A stretch of DNA of 64,000 nucleotides from Lentinula raphanica (taxonomy: Eukaryota; Basidiomycota; Agaricomycetes; Agaricales; Omphalotaceae): NCBI GenBank assembly GCA_027919835.1, contig JANVFP010000011.1, positions 62,001 to 126,000 of the forward strand. The letters run 5' to 3'. Made by a program: the position numbers and the translations under genes. Of this stretch, positions 1 through 11,700 are shown piece after piece. The notes under the pieces were generated by a model. That model ran no database searches, was not told the DNA's origin, and was given only the letters and a program-made list of their open reading frames with translations. Every line of letters starts with the position of its first letter. The first letter of the stretch is position 1.

Positions 1-80
1 GACCTGGCGAATCGAAAAACTTCTCCTGAGATCGAAGGGGTCTTTGAGTCAAACTCCGGCTTCAAAGTCAGTCTCGACAT
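1..80 (-). CDS. 5' end of an unidentified protein-coding gene (partial)
   Basis: Reading the minus strand from the ATG at 78-80 gives an open frame (MSRLTLKPEFDSKTP...) that runs off the left edge of the window. Only about 26 codons are visible, so no family can be assigned. It is divergent from the importin-9 gene, which starts 193 nt away. The frame is also open upstream of this ATG with no other in-frame ATG nearby, which is why this start was chosen. It could be a chance open frame. Confidence 0.4.
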   Translation of the reverse strand, partial: MSRLTLKPEFDSKTPSISGEVFRFAR

Positions 81-272
81 GCCACAATTCTCTACATGAT
101 GAAGACTGCTATCGTCCTCGAGATTGCTGGTAGAGACAGAGGCGCGAATCCATCGTGATGGGCTTTCTAAAGCTCCTTATGGAAAAGTTTTTGAGTTTTG
201 ATGATGATGGAAAGAAAACAAAAAGTCGTGTTGTGTTTATTTGGCTCTTTACGCGATTTCTTTTCATCCCTC
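81..272. promoter_or_regulatory. Short divergent promoter region
   Basis: This 192-nt gap separates the putative minus-strand start at 80 from the importin-9 start at 273. It must hold the promoter of the importin-9 gene, and of the left-hand gene if that gene is real. I see no clear TATA box. Inferred from gene arrangement only. Confidence 0.3.
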
Positions 273-3200
273 ATGTCTTCTCCCTCAAATGTTGCAGAAT
301 GCCTCGCAGGCACTTTGGAAACAAATCCCAATGTCAGAATGGCTGCGGAACTAAAGCTAGCAGAGCTTATGGCCGTCCCTGGTGCGTCCTTTACAAAGTT
401 TCATGCTTGCCACCCTGTGAACGTCCAAATTTCTTATACTGTGATAGAGACCGGTTTGGCTTTATCGCAACTGATATCTACTCAAGGCGCGGACCTCAAC
501 TTGCGACAGATGAGTTATTCGCGTCTATTTCCCAATCGACGCGTCTTGATGGCTTTATCTCTCCTAGCACTCCGCAAGCATCGTGTTACGAAAATATGTC
601 AGGGAACGATGGTCACCTTACTTTCAAACTTTCAGAGGATCCGCACCCTCAGCAGAGGTGCATTTCCTTCCTATTATGAGCTGATATGAGCTCATGTCGC
701 GTCTTGTGCAGATCAAAAGTCAAATTCGACATGCAGTTTTCAATGGATTGTCAGATCCAGTTAGAAAAATACGCTCGCTCTCTGTGAGTGTATTTAACCA
801 CATCATGATTGTCTGCGCTGATGGCTCTTAGGCGCATACCCTTTCCTCCATCGCGAATTGCGACTGGCCCGATGAATACCCTGATCTTTTAACATCTCTC
901 ATTAATCTTCTCTCTTCCAACTCCCCGGACTCTGTGCATGGAGCAATGCAAGTTTTCACCGAGTTCATCAAATCTGACTTGACAGAGGACCAAATACTCC
1001 CTGTCCTTCGCGATCTCCTTCCCGTACTCCTGTCCATTCTAGGTTCCACCGAGGTATCTTCTTAATCCTCCGAATAACGCTGTGGAGCTAACCTCGCATT
1101 AGACTCAAACGCCTCTTACTCGTTCGAGGACCGTTTCTGTCTTCCGCCAATGTGTCATTTCACTGTTCATGGTCAAAGAACAACATCCTCAATCGGTGAA
1201 GGAAGCGATTACCAGTATTCTTCCCGTGTGGCTGGAAGCGTTCAAGGTCCTCCTCAACATGGATCCACTCAAGGATGTTGCCGAAGGGAGTAACTGGGAG
1301 GGCCTGGCGGTCAGGATACAAATATTCAAGGTATATAAGATTTCTTCAGTGTCGTTTATCTTGAAGTACTGACTTACTTTTAGGCAGCAGACACTATCCA
1401 TACTTCGTTCCCCCGAGCCATCGTACCTTACTTACCAGAACTTGTTCCCGCTGCTCTTTCCCACCTTAATAGTCTATACCCAACTTTCGAGCGTTATTAT
1501 CTTGCCTCCACAGAAAGCGTACCCTCATCTTCCGAGGACGAGGCCATAGAACTCCCGCAACTCATTACTTCCATCATGGATTTTGTGAGCTCTATCGTTC
1601 GATCTGGGAAAGCCAGGGACTGGTTCACGGGAGACAATGCTATTGCTTTGGTTTCTGCAGTGTTTGATTACATTCAGATGACCGACGATGATGTACGTTA
1701 TCTTCTCGAACACTCTGCACTTTGCAGCACGCTCAGCTTTCCCTGTGGTTTAGGAAGAAAACTGGGCAAACAATGCAAACGCCTTTGTCGCCCAAGAGGA
1801 CGATGACTTGGCACCTTACAGTGTTCGGGTAGCGGGATTAGATTTGCTCACAGTATGTCTTCTGCCTCTCAGAAACCTGCTGTTGATTTACGCTCATCGA
1901 TTACACAGTGTCTACTTGACAGAACCCCAGCTCAAACGACGGCGACATGTCATAATGTCATCCAAAAAGTTGTGCAATCTTCAGACCAAGCCCGTAGCTC
2001 CGGAAAGAAGGATTGGTCAGTGTTTTACGCCTGGCGTCACCACTGGTATGGGACTGATAGAATATAGGTGGAGGCCCTTGGAGGCAGCACTGACCGCTGT
2101 TGGATCACAAGCTGAAACCATTCAAGAATGTATAGATGATGAGAAAGAGTCTGGGCGTAGTAAACCCATCGATATCGAGTCCTTGCTCGCCAATGTCATT
2201 CCGACAATCCTCGGTCAATCTGGTGAGTCAGAGATTATTCAACTGCTGCCCCCACAATATTGATCCCTCACTTTGCAGATTTCCCTTTCTTACAGGGAAG
2301 AGGCTTTGTCTTTGCGAGCCAGTATGCCAAATTGCTTCCAGTACAGCTGGCAGGCCAATATCTCGATGCTGCAATTCATGTGATTGAGGCAAATGAGGCC
2401 AGTATACCCATCAAGGTGTCCGCCGTGAAGGCTGTTCACAAGTACGTACCCACCCATTCCCTTGCTTGTTGCGTTAGAGTGTTCAAAAATTCACTTAGCT
2501 TCTGCGTTGGTTCTGATGAGAGCGCGCTTTCGCCTTTCATTCCTCGTATAGCGAAAGACCTTGGTCCATTCCTTGCAGTCACGTCTGAAGACACGTTGTC
2601 GCTCGTACTCGAGACACTATCGGTTGTGCTTGAGGTGGATAAGGGTAAATGGATGACACAGGAGCTAGCCGATTCGCTCGTAGTATCCGTTATAGATGTC
2701 TGGTCCAAGAACAACAAAGGTACAGTTTCACATTGATGAAGCCCACTCAGTCGCCCCAGTCTGATGGTCCCTCCCTAGACCCTATCTTCCTATCTATTTT
2801 CCCAGACATCTTGAACTCCCTTGCCGCAGCGGATGTCCCGGGCATCTACGAGACTGTAGTCAAACAGGCATTGCCGCTTCTATGCAACTCGATTGCTGTT
2901 GCGACTGTGGATCAATCCTATGTCGCGGGTTCGGCCATTGAACTTGTCGGGAGCTTAGTCAAAGCCTCGAGTAATGGCTTAGGAGAAGGATTTTTCCCCC
3001 TTTTGGCGCCGAGCCTGTTCAAATGTTTGACCGAGGTCGAGGACAGAGACGTGCTTCAGGTTTGAGTGTTTTTAATGGCCTGGACTAGCTTGATTGAGGC
3101 TGATCAACGAGTCTAGAATGGTATCAGCTGTTTGACTTTAATTGTCCGGAAGGATTGTGGTCAACTTTTAGCCTGGAGAGATGCATCGGGTCAGAGTGGG

Positions 3201-4453
3201 CTTGAGCATGTCCTCCGTTTGGTTGCCAGGATCTTACAGGCTGAAGATGAATCTGCGGGTTTGACGATTGGTGAACTGATCATTCATCTTCTCCGCCGAG
3301 CTGGAGAGTCAGTTCTGCCTGTGCTGCCAGAACTCCTACACGCCATGGTTACACGCATGTTGACCGCGAAGACTGCCACTTTTGTACAGGTAATGTTCTC
3401 GAATCAACACTATCACTTCTTGCGCTGATACGACTATTTGCTGTGTAGAGCCTGGTGGTACCTTTTGCATTTTTGATCAACAATCAACGTGATACGGTGC
3501 TTGCCTTGCTTGAGGAGATGAATATACAAGGCCGTACCGGGTTAGACGTGCTCATTCAAACTTGGTGTGAGAACGCAGAGACCTTCCAAGGTTTCTGGCC
3601 ATCACGCAGTAGCACGATGGCGTTAACGGCTCTGTTTGCATCCGAAAGGCCTAGTCTACAGGTCTTGATGGTCAAGGGAGATATCATACTCAAGCCCGAA
3701 ACTAAAAATGGTGAGCTTTCGGGATATGTGTTTTTCCGTGCAGCCTGTTGTCTGAACTCTGTCTCTGCTTCGTTTTTTTCATCGCGCTAGTCATTATGAC
3801 ACGCTCTCGGACTAAGACCAGTGCGCATGGCCCTTAGTGCTATTCACTTTTTGATTTATCGTCTGAACAGAATCTTGCTAACTGTTTTCTGATAGCTCCC
3901 ACCGAGTTTACCTCCGTTCCATTCCCTGTGAAGGCCATCAAGATCTTACTACATGAAGTTCAATCTGGAGGGGAACCCGCGACGATGGGTACCACGCAAG
4001 AATTTACAGACGATGTGGATTCCGATGATGGCGTAAAGAAGCCCCTCTTATCTGTTTTCTTGGGCGTTTAACCTGATGATTCGTTTTATACTTAGGATGA
4101 TGACTGGGCAGATACAGGAGAAGTCACAAAGGACAGTGACCTCGACTTCCTCTCCGAACTCATTGGACCTAAAGGAATGGCATTCGATAATGACGATATC
4201 CTGGATGACAGTGACGATGAAGACTTGAAAGGTGATCCCATCTCGCAGATAGATATGCAGGTATGGTTTAGCACCCCGAGATCGAGGACCTTTCTTCATG
4301 CCTCCTAGCCTGTACTAATCGGCAATCCAGGCACATCTCGTATCCTTCTTCAAGGAATGCGCCGCGCGTAATACAAACCACTTTTCGAACGTAGCAGATC
4401 AACTATCTGCCGAAGAGACGTTAGTGGTGCGCCGAATTGTGGAACAGTCTTGA
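273..4453 (+). CDS. KAP114: Importin-9 / Kap114-type karyopherin beta (many introns)
   Basis: Karyopherins of this family carry histones, TBP and other cargo into the nucleus under control of Ran-GTP. The frame starts at the ATG at 273 (MSSPSNVAECLAGTL), followed by the importin-beta N-terminal pattern (NPNVRMAAELKLAELM). A long series of HEAT-like alpha-helical segments follows. The C-terminus is diagnostic of importin-9: an acidic stretch with DDDWADTGE, an acidic linker, then DPISQIDMQAHLVSFFKEC and the stop at 4451-4453. The gene is cut by many short GT-AG introns, so no single open frame covers it. Exon joins in the middle were not all resolved. An in-frame ATG at 198 exists upstream, but 273 matches the family start better. 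It converges on the RS-rich gene 198 nt downstream. Family assignment is strong; the exact gene symbol is by analogy to yeast. Confidence 0.85.
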
Positions 4454-4651
4454 AAGATTGAAAGAACACACGACACGCTCTTTCAATGCATGAATCAAAT
4501 TTTAATTCTCGATGTAATGACTTGAATACGATACGATTGTACAAATGACAGTTCCGCTTGGGATGAATAGCATGTTCGAGAAACTTGAGAGAGTGAGTAA
4601 AGTATGTACTAAGTATGTAGATAATTGTGGCGTCAAGCACCTGGATGTCAA

Positions 4652-6400
4652 CTAAAATCCCTCTTTGCCCATATCCCATTCACGCACTGAACCCCGTTTA
4701 CTGTATTGGATGTTCATTGCACTAACTCCTTCACCAGCCCATCTGTCGCTCACACTACCGCCACTTGCACTTCCAACTGCATTGGGATCTCCAAACATGG
4801 TTTGCCTGATTTCATCTTTGCTCAACCCCATCCGTTCCAATCTCTTCTTCTCAGCCTTGTCTTCCCTCCGTATACGTATCAAGTCAAGCATAGTGTCCCA
4901 ACCTTCAAACTCGGCCGAATCAATGAGACCGGTGGCTGGTACCTTGGGTGCTGTGGGTAGAGGGGCGACGTCTAAACGAGGGTCGTAACTCTTATCGAAA
5001 TACTTGTCCATCTTGGAAGGCAGTCCAGAAACGGGTTCTTCCGGGCCCGGAGTGGGCGAACGCGAGATAGACATGAGCGATGAGCGTGAAGCAGGACGAG
5101 AGGGCTTTCGACGGCTGGAATCAGGATATGGTGATATTGAGCGTCGACTGTATGAGCGCTTCGGAGGTGTCCCCCCGGGCTCTTCCAAACCGTCATCTTC
5201 TCTTGTCCGTTCATGATCGCGTGTACGAGAGATATCTCGGGTAGATGAATTTGACTTGAGTTTCTTACGTAGTTCATTTTCACGATTCATCGTCGAGCTA
5301 CTGGAAGATGAGGGGTTTGGTTCGGAGGGAGTGTGGGTTCGAGTAGATGCGTGAGCGTAACTCGCACTGCCAAGGTCAGATTGGACAGTACGAGAACGAC
5401 TGCGTGTCCTGGGCATGTCTTCGTCCGAAGAGGAAAGTGCATAACGTTTCTTCGGTTTAGTATCGCCCTTGAACACATCCCTGTCCTTTCTCGGACGAGA
5501 ACGACGATCCTCTCCGTCAGATTCGTGTGAGGACGACACGCTCTTTGAGCGGTGGTGAGAGTGATGCTCGTCTGGTTCTCTATCCCGTCTGGTAGAACGA
5601 GCGTCTCTGTCACGCCGAGGTGACCGACTGCGACGTTTCTTGGCTTTGGAAGGACTCGAGCGACGTTCACGAGAGCGTAAGCGTTTGGAAGAATGTCGAT
5701 AACGATGACCTTCCCTTTCGTTATCCGGCGACCTAGAACGACGACTTCTCCTCCGACTCCTATGACGTTCCCTTTCATTTTCATTTTCATCTTCGCCTTC
5801 ATTTTCCTCTTCCTCTTCATCTTCATACCCATTCCACGTCGCCCAATCCCGCTTCTTCCTCTTCCTGTCCGACCTAGTTCCATCCCACCTATCCCAAGCT
5901 TCCGATTCATCATCCTCATCTCTTCTTCGTCTTCTACGGCTCATACTGGAAGACCCTGAGCGCCTTTGTTTTTCCGCTTCTACCGCCTCTTCTGCCCGAG
6001 CACGTCGCTCTTTCATTTCTTGTTCTCGTCTTTCTCGTTTGATTTCTTCCGCGGAGAGCGCCTGAGCTTTGAGAATCGTCTTGTTGTGTTCGTCTGTGCT
6101 TCGGATGACGGAGGATAGGAAGCGTTTGTTGGCTCTGGGGGCATTGCTATCTGACCTGGAAGAGATATGGTCTCAATGTTTGCTTGAGTAATGAGGGAAA
6201 CGATTAAGAACCTACAGTCCGCTGGCTAGATAAGCTCTAATACCTTGTTGACCATAACGCTCTGCTCTTTTCTTAGCGTCTCGAATCAACAAGTCCCGGA
6301 CATGTTTGTCGAGCTCTTCATCTGTGACTGTTGGTGCGACAGATGTGCCCATAGACGCTCGAACGAGGTCGGAAACGACGGAGGACAGCGAAGACATCAT
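4652..6400 (-). CDS. RS-rich nuclear protein, probably splicing-associated
   Basis: Exon 1 (starting at 6400) encodes about 62 residues with ELDKHVRDLLIRDAKKRAERYG. It ends at a GTAGGT donor near 6213, and a CTTCCAG acceptor leads into a long exon. The second exon starts with SDSNAPRANKRFLSSVIRST and DEHNK, which resembles the N-terminal motif of NKAPD1-like proteins; that link is tentative. A very long Arg/Ser/Asp/Glu-rich tract with many RS and SR dipeptides follows, typical of splicing-speckle proteins. The C-terminus is ordered and non-repetitive (YDPRLDVAPLP, then GWDTMLDLIRIRREDKAEKK), suggesting a conserved helical tail. Function is inferred from composition only. It converges on the importin-9 gene. 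Confidence 0.75.
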
Positions 6401-7135
6401 GAACGAGAGAGATGACTAGCTAAGATGCTCGCTGCTCAACAACAAACCGTGAGTGGGCGCTTGTGGGCGCTTAGAGCGTGGCAGTGCAGTTGCTTGGTCG
6501 TGCTTGTCGCGGACACGGAATTGATTGAAGTCCGTTGAATCCACAATGCAGTCTTCAGCGTAATGTACAGGATGTGTTACACACTAACATCGTTATCCAC
6601 GGAATTTAATTCGTCCTGACTTTACCGAAATAAACACCGAGTAAGGACACAAGGCAGATGAAGGCACTGCTACAACCAACATCTACTGTATGTAAGTACA
6701 AGTAAAACTTGTCAAGAAAAGGGCGAATGTATGTATATAAAATAAATATCGAAACGTCGAACAATTCCGACCTGTGCAGATAGAATAGTAGAACGAAATA
6801 AGGTCCAGTAGGATGTAGTTGACACAAGTTGAAGGATGTGTTTCGAAACAAGACAAGAGTGCTAGGATAAATAATAAAGTAGATGTTACCGATGTTACGA
6901 ATAGGTGACGAATAGGCTGAATATGTAGAGTGAATCAGTGGTCGGCTAGGATAATCAAGAGAGAATAATTCTGTACAGCTTGGGATGGGAAAGTCGAAGG
7001 GATTGTTATATCATTGTCGAGACTGGTAATTCGATGAGGGGAGAGGGGGGGAATAAATCAAACAAGGACGAAACAGGAGAATGTCAAGAAAGTCCAGGGT
7101 ATGATACAACAGTGGGAAACGTTCCATGATCGTCA
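6401..7135. other. Intergenic: promoter of RS-rich gene and 3' flank of F-box gene
   Basis: No convincing coding frame in either direction. The part next to 6400 should hold the promoter of the minus-strand RS-rich gene. The AT-rich part near 6600-7135 is likely the 3' untranslated region of the F-box gene. No repeats or RNA genes were recognised. Confidence 0.4.
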
Positions 7136-8722
7136 TTAACCAAAGGCCATTTTGGAAAGGCAGAGGCGATAAAGTTTGTTTTTGGCGGGTGCTATGATAC
7201 AGTTGAAGTCTTTGTTGCTGTGGTCGTAGAATGCATGACGGGCATGAATAATTTCGTTCGTTATGGGGGTGCTAAAAAAAGTGGGATGGTTCTCGAAAGG
7301 AAGAAGAATCGCGCGCCAAACTTCTACGCCATGTGTGCGCCTCGCTGAATGAAAAGAAAGAAATCCAGATGTCAGTGCCACAGCTTGGAGAAAAAAAGAA
7401 AGAAGAAGTTGACGTACAACGATGGCACGGAAGACTTGAATGTCATTCGTAATTCTTAGATGAATTCCACGCAACGCACATGTCATCTGGAGAGAAGATA
7501 GCTGTCGATGGAGCTTGCCTCCATTCCACAAGTTCACTGTCACACTCTGAATACTCTCATTCGCCTTGACCGCCTCCAACACAGTCTGCATCGACGTTTC
7601 CTTGTTCAGTCCGAAGCCTACATGCTCAACACGAGGCTCGAGTTTCTTCAACGCCACAGGAAACGAAATCGCATCCTCAACAGAGAAATGGCGCAAGGCT
7701 GTACATTTGTCCAGTACACGTGCTGTGGCGCGAGAACAGGAGGGCAAGGAAAGGGAAGTGAGCGTGGCATGATGGGTGTGGATGAGATAGTGCAGCACGG
7801 CCGTAGAAGGTTCTCGTTCGAATTCGAGGGCACGAAGGGTATTTCCAGAATGGTGTAAGAGCCAACGCATGAAATCCACGGATGGCGAAGTTTGGAAGTT
7901 CATTCGGAGTTTCTCGAGTGTACAGGGAGAAGGTTCAGATATGGGAGATGGAAGCTCGGGTGGGGTACCGCTGATGACGAGAGATTTGAGCGAGGACCAG
8001 ACGTGGAGGAGCTGAGTAATAGATTGGCGGTTCTCTGACCAATTGCTAAAACGAAGAGAGGTAATGCTTGGCCCGGATCTGAGAAGGGCAATCGCGGCCT
8101 CGTCAAATGAGGGTGCAGGTCGCCGCATACGTGAGCTATCGGGAGATCCTACGATATCGTCCCCTGGAGGTACACATCCGTATAAACCAATACCGAGTTC
8201 GTGTAGGTTTGGACAGTGAGTGACGGCTTCGGCAAAGTTGAGCTGGGAAAGATGGCCAGGCTGATTGGGATCCAACGAGACACGCATAGTGTGAACCGCG
8301 TCTCCAAGGACACGGCCTCGTTGGGTAGACCTGTCAGTTGCGTATGCGAATGACACATAATGTGCTCGGGAATTGAGAGAAACGTGGCGGAAGAGTAGCC
8401 TTTGTGCAGGAAATGACCAATCTATGCAGACCAGTGCGAGTGATTTGAGTAGAGTTCTATTAGACTCGACATCTTCTTCGTCATATGCGGCTTCCATGAT
8501 CATCATAATGATCTCGAGAGGGATTCGTGAAGAATAGCATTGTTGTTTGGTGATGGGTGATATAGGGTTTGAAAGTGGTGTGCGAGGAATCGTTAAATCG
8601 AAGGAAATATCCAGTTCAGATTTGAGCTGAGGCTGATGATGAGGGTAGTGTGAGTTCGAGGATGAGAACGATGACAGCTGCGACGTTACCTGGGACAAAT
8701 CGAGAAAGCTAAAGAAACCCAT
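7136..8722 (-). CDS. F-box-like protein with leucine-rich repeats
   Basis: Starting at the ATG at 8720-8722 (MGFFSFLDLSQV), residues about 65-115 form an F-box-like segment (SRIPLEIIMMIMEAAYDEED ... LALVCIDWSFPAQRLLFRHV), as in basidiomycete F-box proteins that recruit substrates to SCF ubiquitin ligases. Degenerate leucine-rich repeats follow (CPNLHELGIGLYG, ITSLRFSNW, LKSLVISGT, LTSLSLPSC). The C-terminus is ambiguous. A good intron (GTACGT donor at 7417, TTCATTCAG acceptor ending at 7345, 73 nt) lies near the end. Splicing it shifts the frame and stops at 7324 after FRAIVRGAHMA, while reading through gives 528 residues to 7136. The first form keeps the whole F-box/LRR body. Substrate unknown. 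Confidence 0.75.
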   Translation of the reverse strand: MGFFSFLDLSQVTSQLSSFSSSNSHYPHHQPQLKSELDISFDLTIPRTPLSNPISPITKQQCYSSRIPLEIIMMIMEAAYDEEDVESNRTLLKSLALVCIDWSFPAQRLLFRHVSLNSRAHYVSFAYATDRSTQRGRVLGDAVHTMRVSLDPNQPGHLSQLNFAEAVTHCPNLHELGIGLYGCVPPGDDIVGSPDSSRMRRPAPSFDEAAIALLRSGPSITSLRFSNWSENRQSITQLLHVWSSLKSLVISGTPPELPSPISEPSPCTLEKLRMNFQTSPSVDFMRWLLHHSGNTLRALEFEREPSTAVLHYLIHTHHATLTSLSLPSCSRATARVLDKCTALRHFSVEDAISFPVALKKLEPRVEHVGFGLNKETSMQTVLEAVKANESIQSVTVNLWNGGKLHRQLSSLQMTCALRGIHLRITNDIQVFRAIVVRQLLLSFFLQAVALTSGFLSFHSARRTHGVEVWRAILLPFENHPTFFSTPITNEIIHARHAFYDHSNKDFNCIIAPAKNKLYRLCLSKMAFG

Positions 8723-8788
8723 GGTGGTAAAGAAAAGAAAAGGAAAACGTTCGAAGGCGGAGGGGCCATGGTAAAGAGCATAGAGCGG

Positions 8789-8796
8789 TATTTATA
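8789..8796 (-). promoter_or_regulatory. TATA box of the F-box gene
   Basis: The minus strand reads TATAAATA, 67 nt upstream of the F-box ATG at 8722, in a plausible position for a core promoter with a short 5' leader. Confidence 0.5.
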
Positions 8797-11700
8797 GGCA
8801 GTGCGCGTTTTACTGGTGACAAGACTCATCCTGGATAGGATCACAAACAAAAACAAAATAAAACAAAAAGGAAAAAGTCACCGCGCCTTACGCTGTCCGT
8901 GGGAATTTCCACTATCTTGGGTCTTTCCTCCCCGTTTTCCCCTTGGATCCCTCGGCGTCACACTTTGTCACACAGCGTTAATCTCTTTCCTTTCTCTTCT
9001 AAAACCGGATTTAGCTTCAAGAAATGTGCGATAGAACATAAGCGTCCAACACGGATTGTACGTTGTTCACTCTTACAACAGATCTTAAGTTCGGACAACA
9101 AAGCACTGGTTCACGGAATCCTCCGTTTTCGCCGCAACGCTTGCAACTGTTTTGCCAAAACACCAATCCCAAACAGCTTGTCTCTCTGTGATATACCGAT
9201 ACATACATAGATTCCAAACCTACCGGTCCTTTCTTACGGTACATTTCACGTAAATCACGGTCTAATTATGACTCCCCCCCTTCCCTCTTTGACTCAGTTT
9301 GCACAATGCCGGTGACTGCGATGCACTGACAATTGGGCACTGTCACTGTTACCCCCACAGCCCCGAAAGTACAAATTACGATGGATGTGTCCCCGACCTG
9401 TTCAGTTTACTTCGTGCTTTCCATCATCCAAAGTTCGCTGACAGCTCAATTGCATACTTACAGCTCTCTCTCTCGCGAACAGAAAATTCGGATGGCCTAA
9501 AAAACCTGAATGAATGAAGGCTCCTTCTTTTGGTGTGTTCGCCGGAACTCACAGTCGGGTCTACTCAATAACAGTGATACGTTACACGAACAAACTCGGA
9601 ATGCCGGAATACCTCTGAAGAGCCATTGGGCCGAATCATGCCTCATGATTGGCTGGCCATTCCTCTCAGAGTCACACTCCCTTCCTTTCTTTCTTTTGAC
9701 CTCTTTTGGCCCTTTTTGGCCCTCTGTGGATGGCCCGACCCCACACACCCCATCGATGGCAATCCCAAGATGACGATCGTGTCGGATAACGAACTATTGT
9801 TCTCAAACTCTCAAACCCACGCTGCCGAGTCTGTACCCGGAACTCCCTCGAGGGTCCTTTTTGTCTTTCTCTTTTCCCCAAATGCTCATGCTCGACCACA
9901 AAGGAACGTTGAAGGCCATGGGTCTTTCCGAGTCGCCCTTCCCGTTTCACAGTCATTACTCTGAAAACATGAAATCATCTGCCATCACTGTTAATTTCCC
10001 CATCATCCATGTTCCGAATTCGCGGGTCGCCTGGCAATCTGGGGCAAATCGCTATAGCTATCGGTGTATACAATGTACATGTTTGTCGATTGACTCGTTG
10101 CAAAGCCGACATGAATCATGATAACTCCCTCAGGTTGATGACTCCCGTGTATGTGCTCTCCTGATATCATTCCATCAATCTCTCCATATGGCCCTCAGTG
10201 AACTGACTCGTTGACTCTACTAGAGTTTACTACAGTCTTTTCATAGTCTTTTCATAGTCTTTTCATAACGGCAGAATCCTAAGGGTCCAGTGTCCACCGT
10301 GTCCATCCAGCCCAAAAAGTCAAAAAGCGTAGTCGGAGTCCACCAATAAGAACGGTGACTTTCATGTCACACTTTCCCTCCAAGATCACGTCTGATCACG
10401 TCCTATTCTGACCTATCAGGACTTGTTACGACCTGTTACGACCCTAGCAGGATTGAGGGCACAGACGGATCAAGGACCAAGGTCGACCTCGTCCAAGGAG
10501 AACTAGCGAAACGATAGAAAAAAACTCGAAAGAAAGACCCTCAAAAGCGTGGTCCACCAATTAACGGACTCACCTCACCTCATCCTAAGTAGCCGTCACG
10601 ATAACCCTTTCCGGAACCCTCCTCCCGCACCCGCATCAAAGTAAGTATCTCTAGATTCCCAAGAGGAAGCACTGGGTTCACAATCTTCTATACAGTGCCT
10701 TGCATCTCGTCTCTTCCCGAAGCATGAGTCTGTTGTTTGGAATTTCGAACTTGAGATTTGGAATATGGAACGCCCTTTCCTACTACCTAGTATGCCTTTC
10801 GCCTTTCATTTCCCTTTCCTCTATAACTCAATACCCAATCAAACCCTTACTAGAGAAAAGAATCGAATGCCTCGCCGTCCGGCTTCTTCAAAGGCAGGGT
10901 AGAGAAAAGCCTCGCTCGCTCTATCTCCTCTAGGCTCTGAATGATCAAGATACTCATATTCACATTCATATCGAACGTCAACGAATCCTGAATACATCTC
11001 ATAGAGATATATCTCGAAGTACCAGGCTTCATCGATTCATCCTTAGCGTCCCGCTGAGTTTCTCTTGCCGTTTACGACACGGAATCGGTCGTCCGGTACA
11101 CGGTTCACGGTTCACGGCGTGCCATGTTAGGCCATGTTTCCCCTCTTATTGGAAAGGGAAAAGTTTAGGAACCTGATATTATCGTTGCGAGGTTCACGAC
11201 TACTATGGCTATGGATGCAAACGACTCGAAATGGGTCCGCAGAGATTTCGGAAACGAAACGGAAATATGTTTTGTCGATGGTTGGTCTACGCTATGATAA
11301 TGTCATGCCAGTGAGCCAGTGAAAGGAGTCACGGTAGTCGAAGGTATGTTTTTTAGAGATCTACCCGACTCCTACTACCGTTTACAGTATCGGATCTGAT
11401 CAATCGCAAATAGGGTCTGCACTATGAACGATTCCTCAGTTCCTCGGACTGATCTAAAGACTCTTTTAGCGCTATGCTTTTCCGGTGCGTTCTCGAGAAA
11501 CTACTTACTACTACTACCGTATTATAGTCACGGTATACTACTAACGCTAGTGGAATCTAGGATAGACTTTCTCTCGTTTCCGAGTCGAACTTTCTACGGA
11601 TTGAAGGATAACATGGTTTTGACCCTTTTCATCATCAAGTTCTATCGAAATTACTCGTTCGACGAGATAGCACTTGGCCCTGGGATCGAGTGTGGCGCAG

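Noticed and set aside
5287..5919. Long alternative frame inside the RS-rich gene (210 codons)
   Set aside because: Shadow frame created by the Arg/Ser repeat; the 454-codon frame has the conserved C-terminus.
8899..9210. 103-codon plus-strand frame upstream of the F-box gene
   Set aside because: Low-complexity pyrimidine-driven frame without motifs or splice partners.
9017..9748. Antisense open frames over the gene-poor region
   Set aside because: Short, overlapping each other on both strands, no protein-like pattern.
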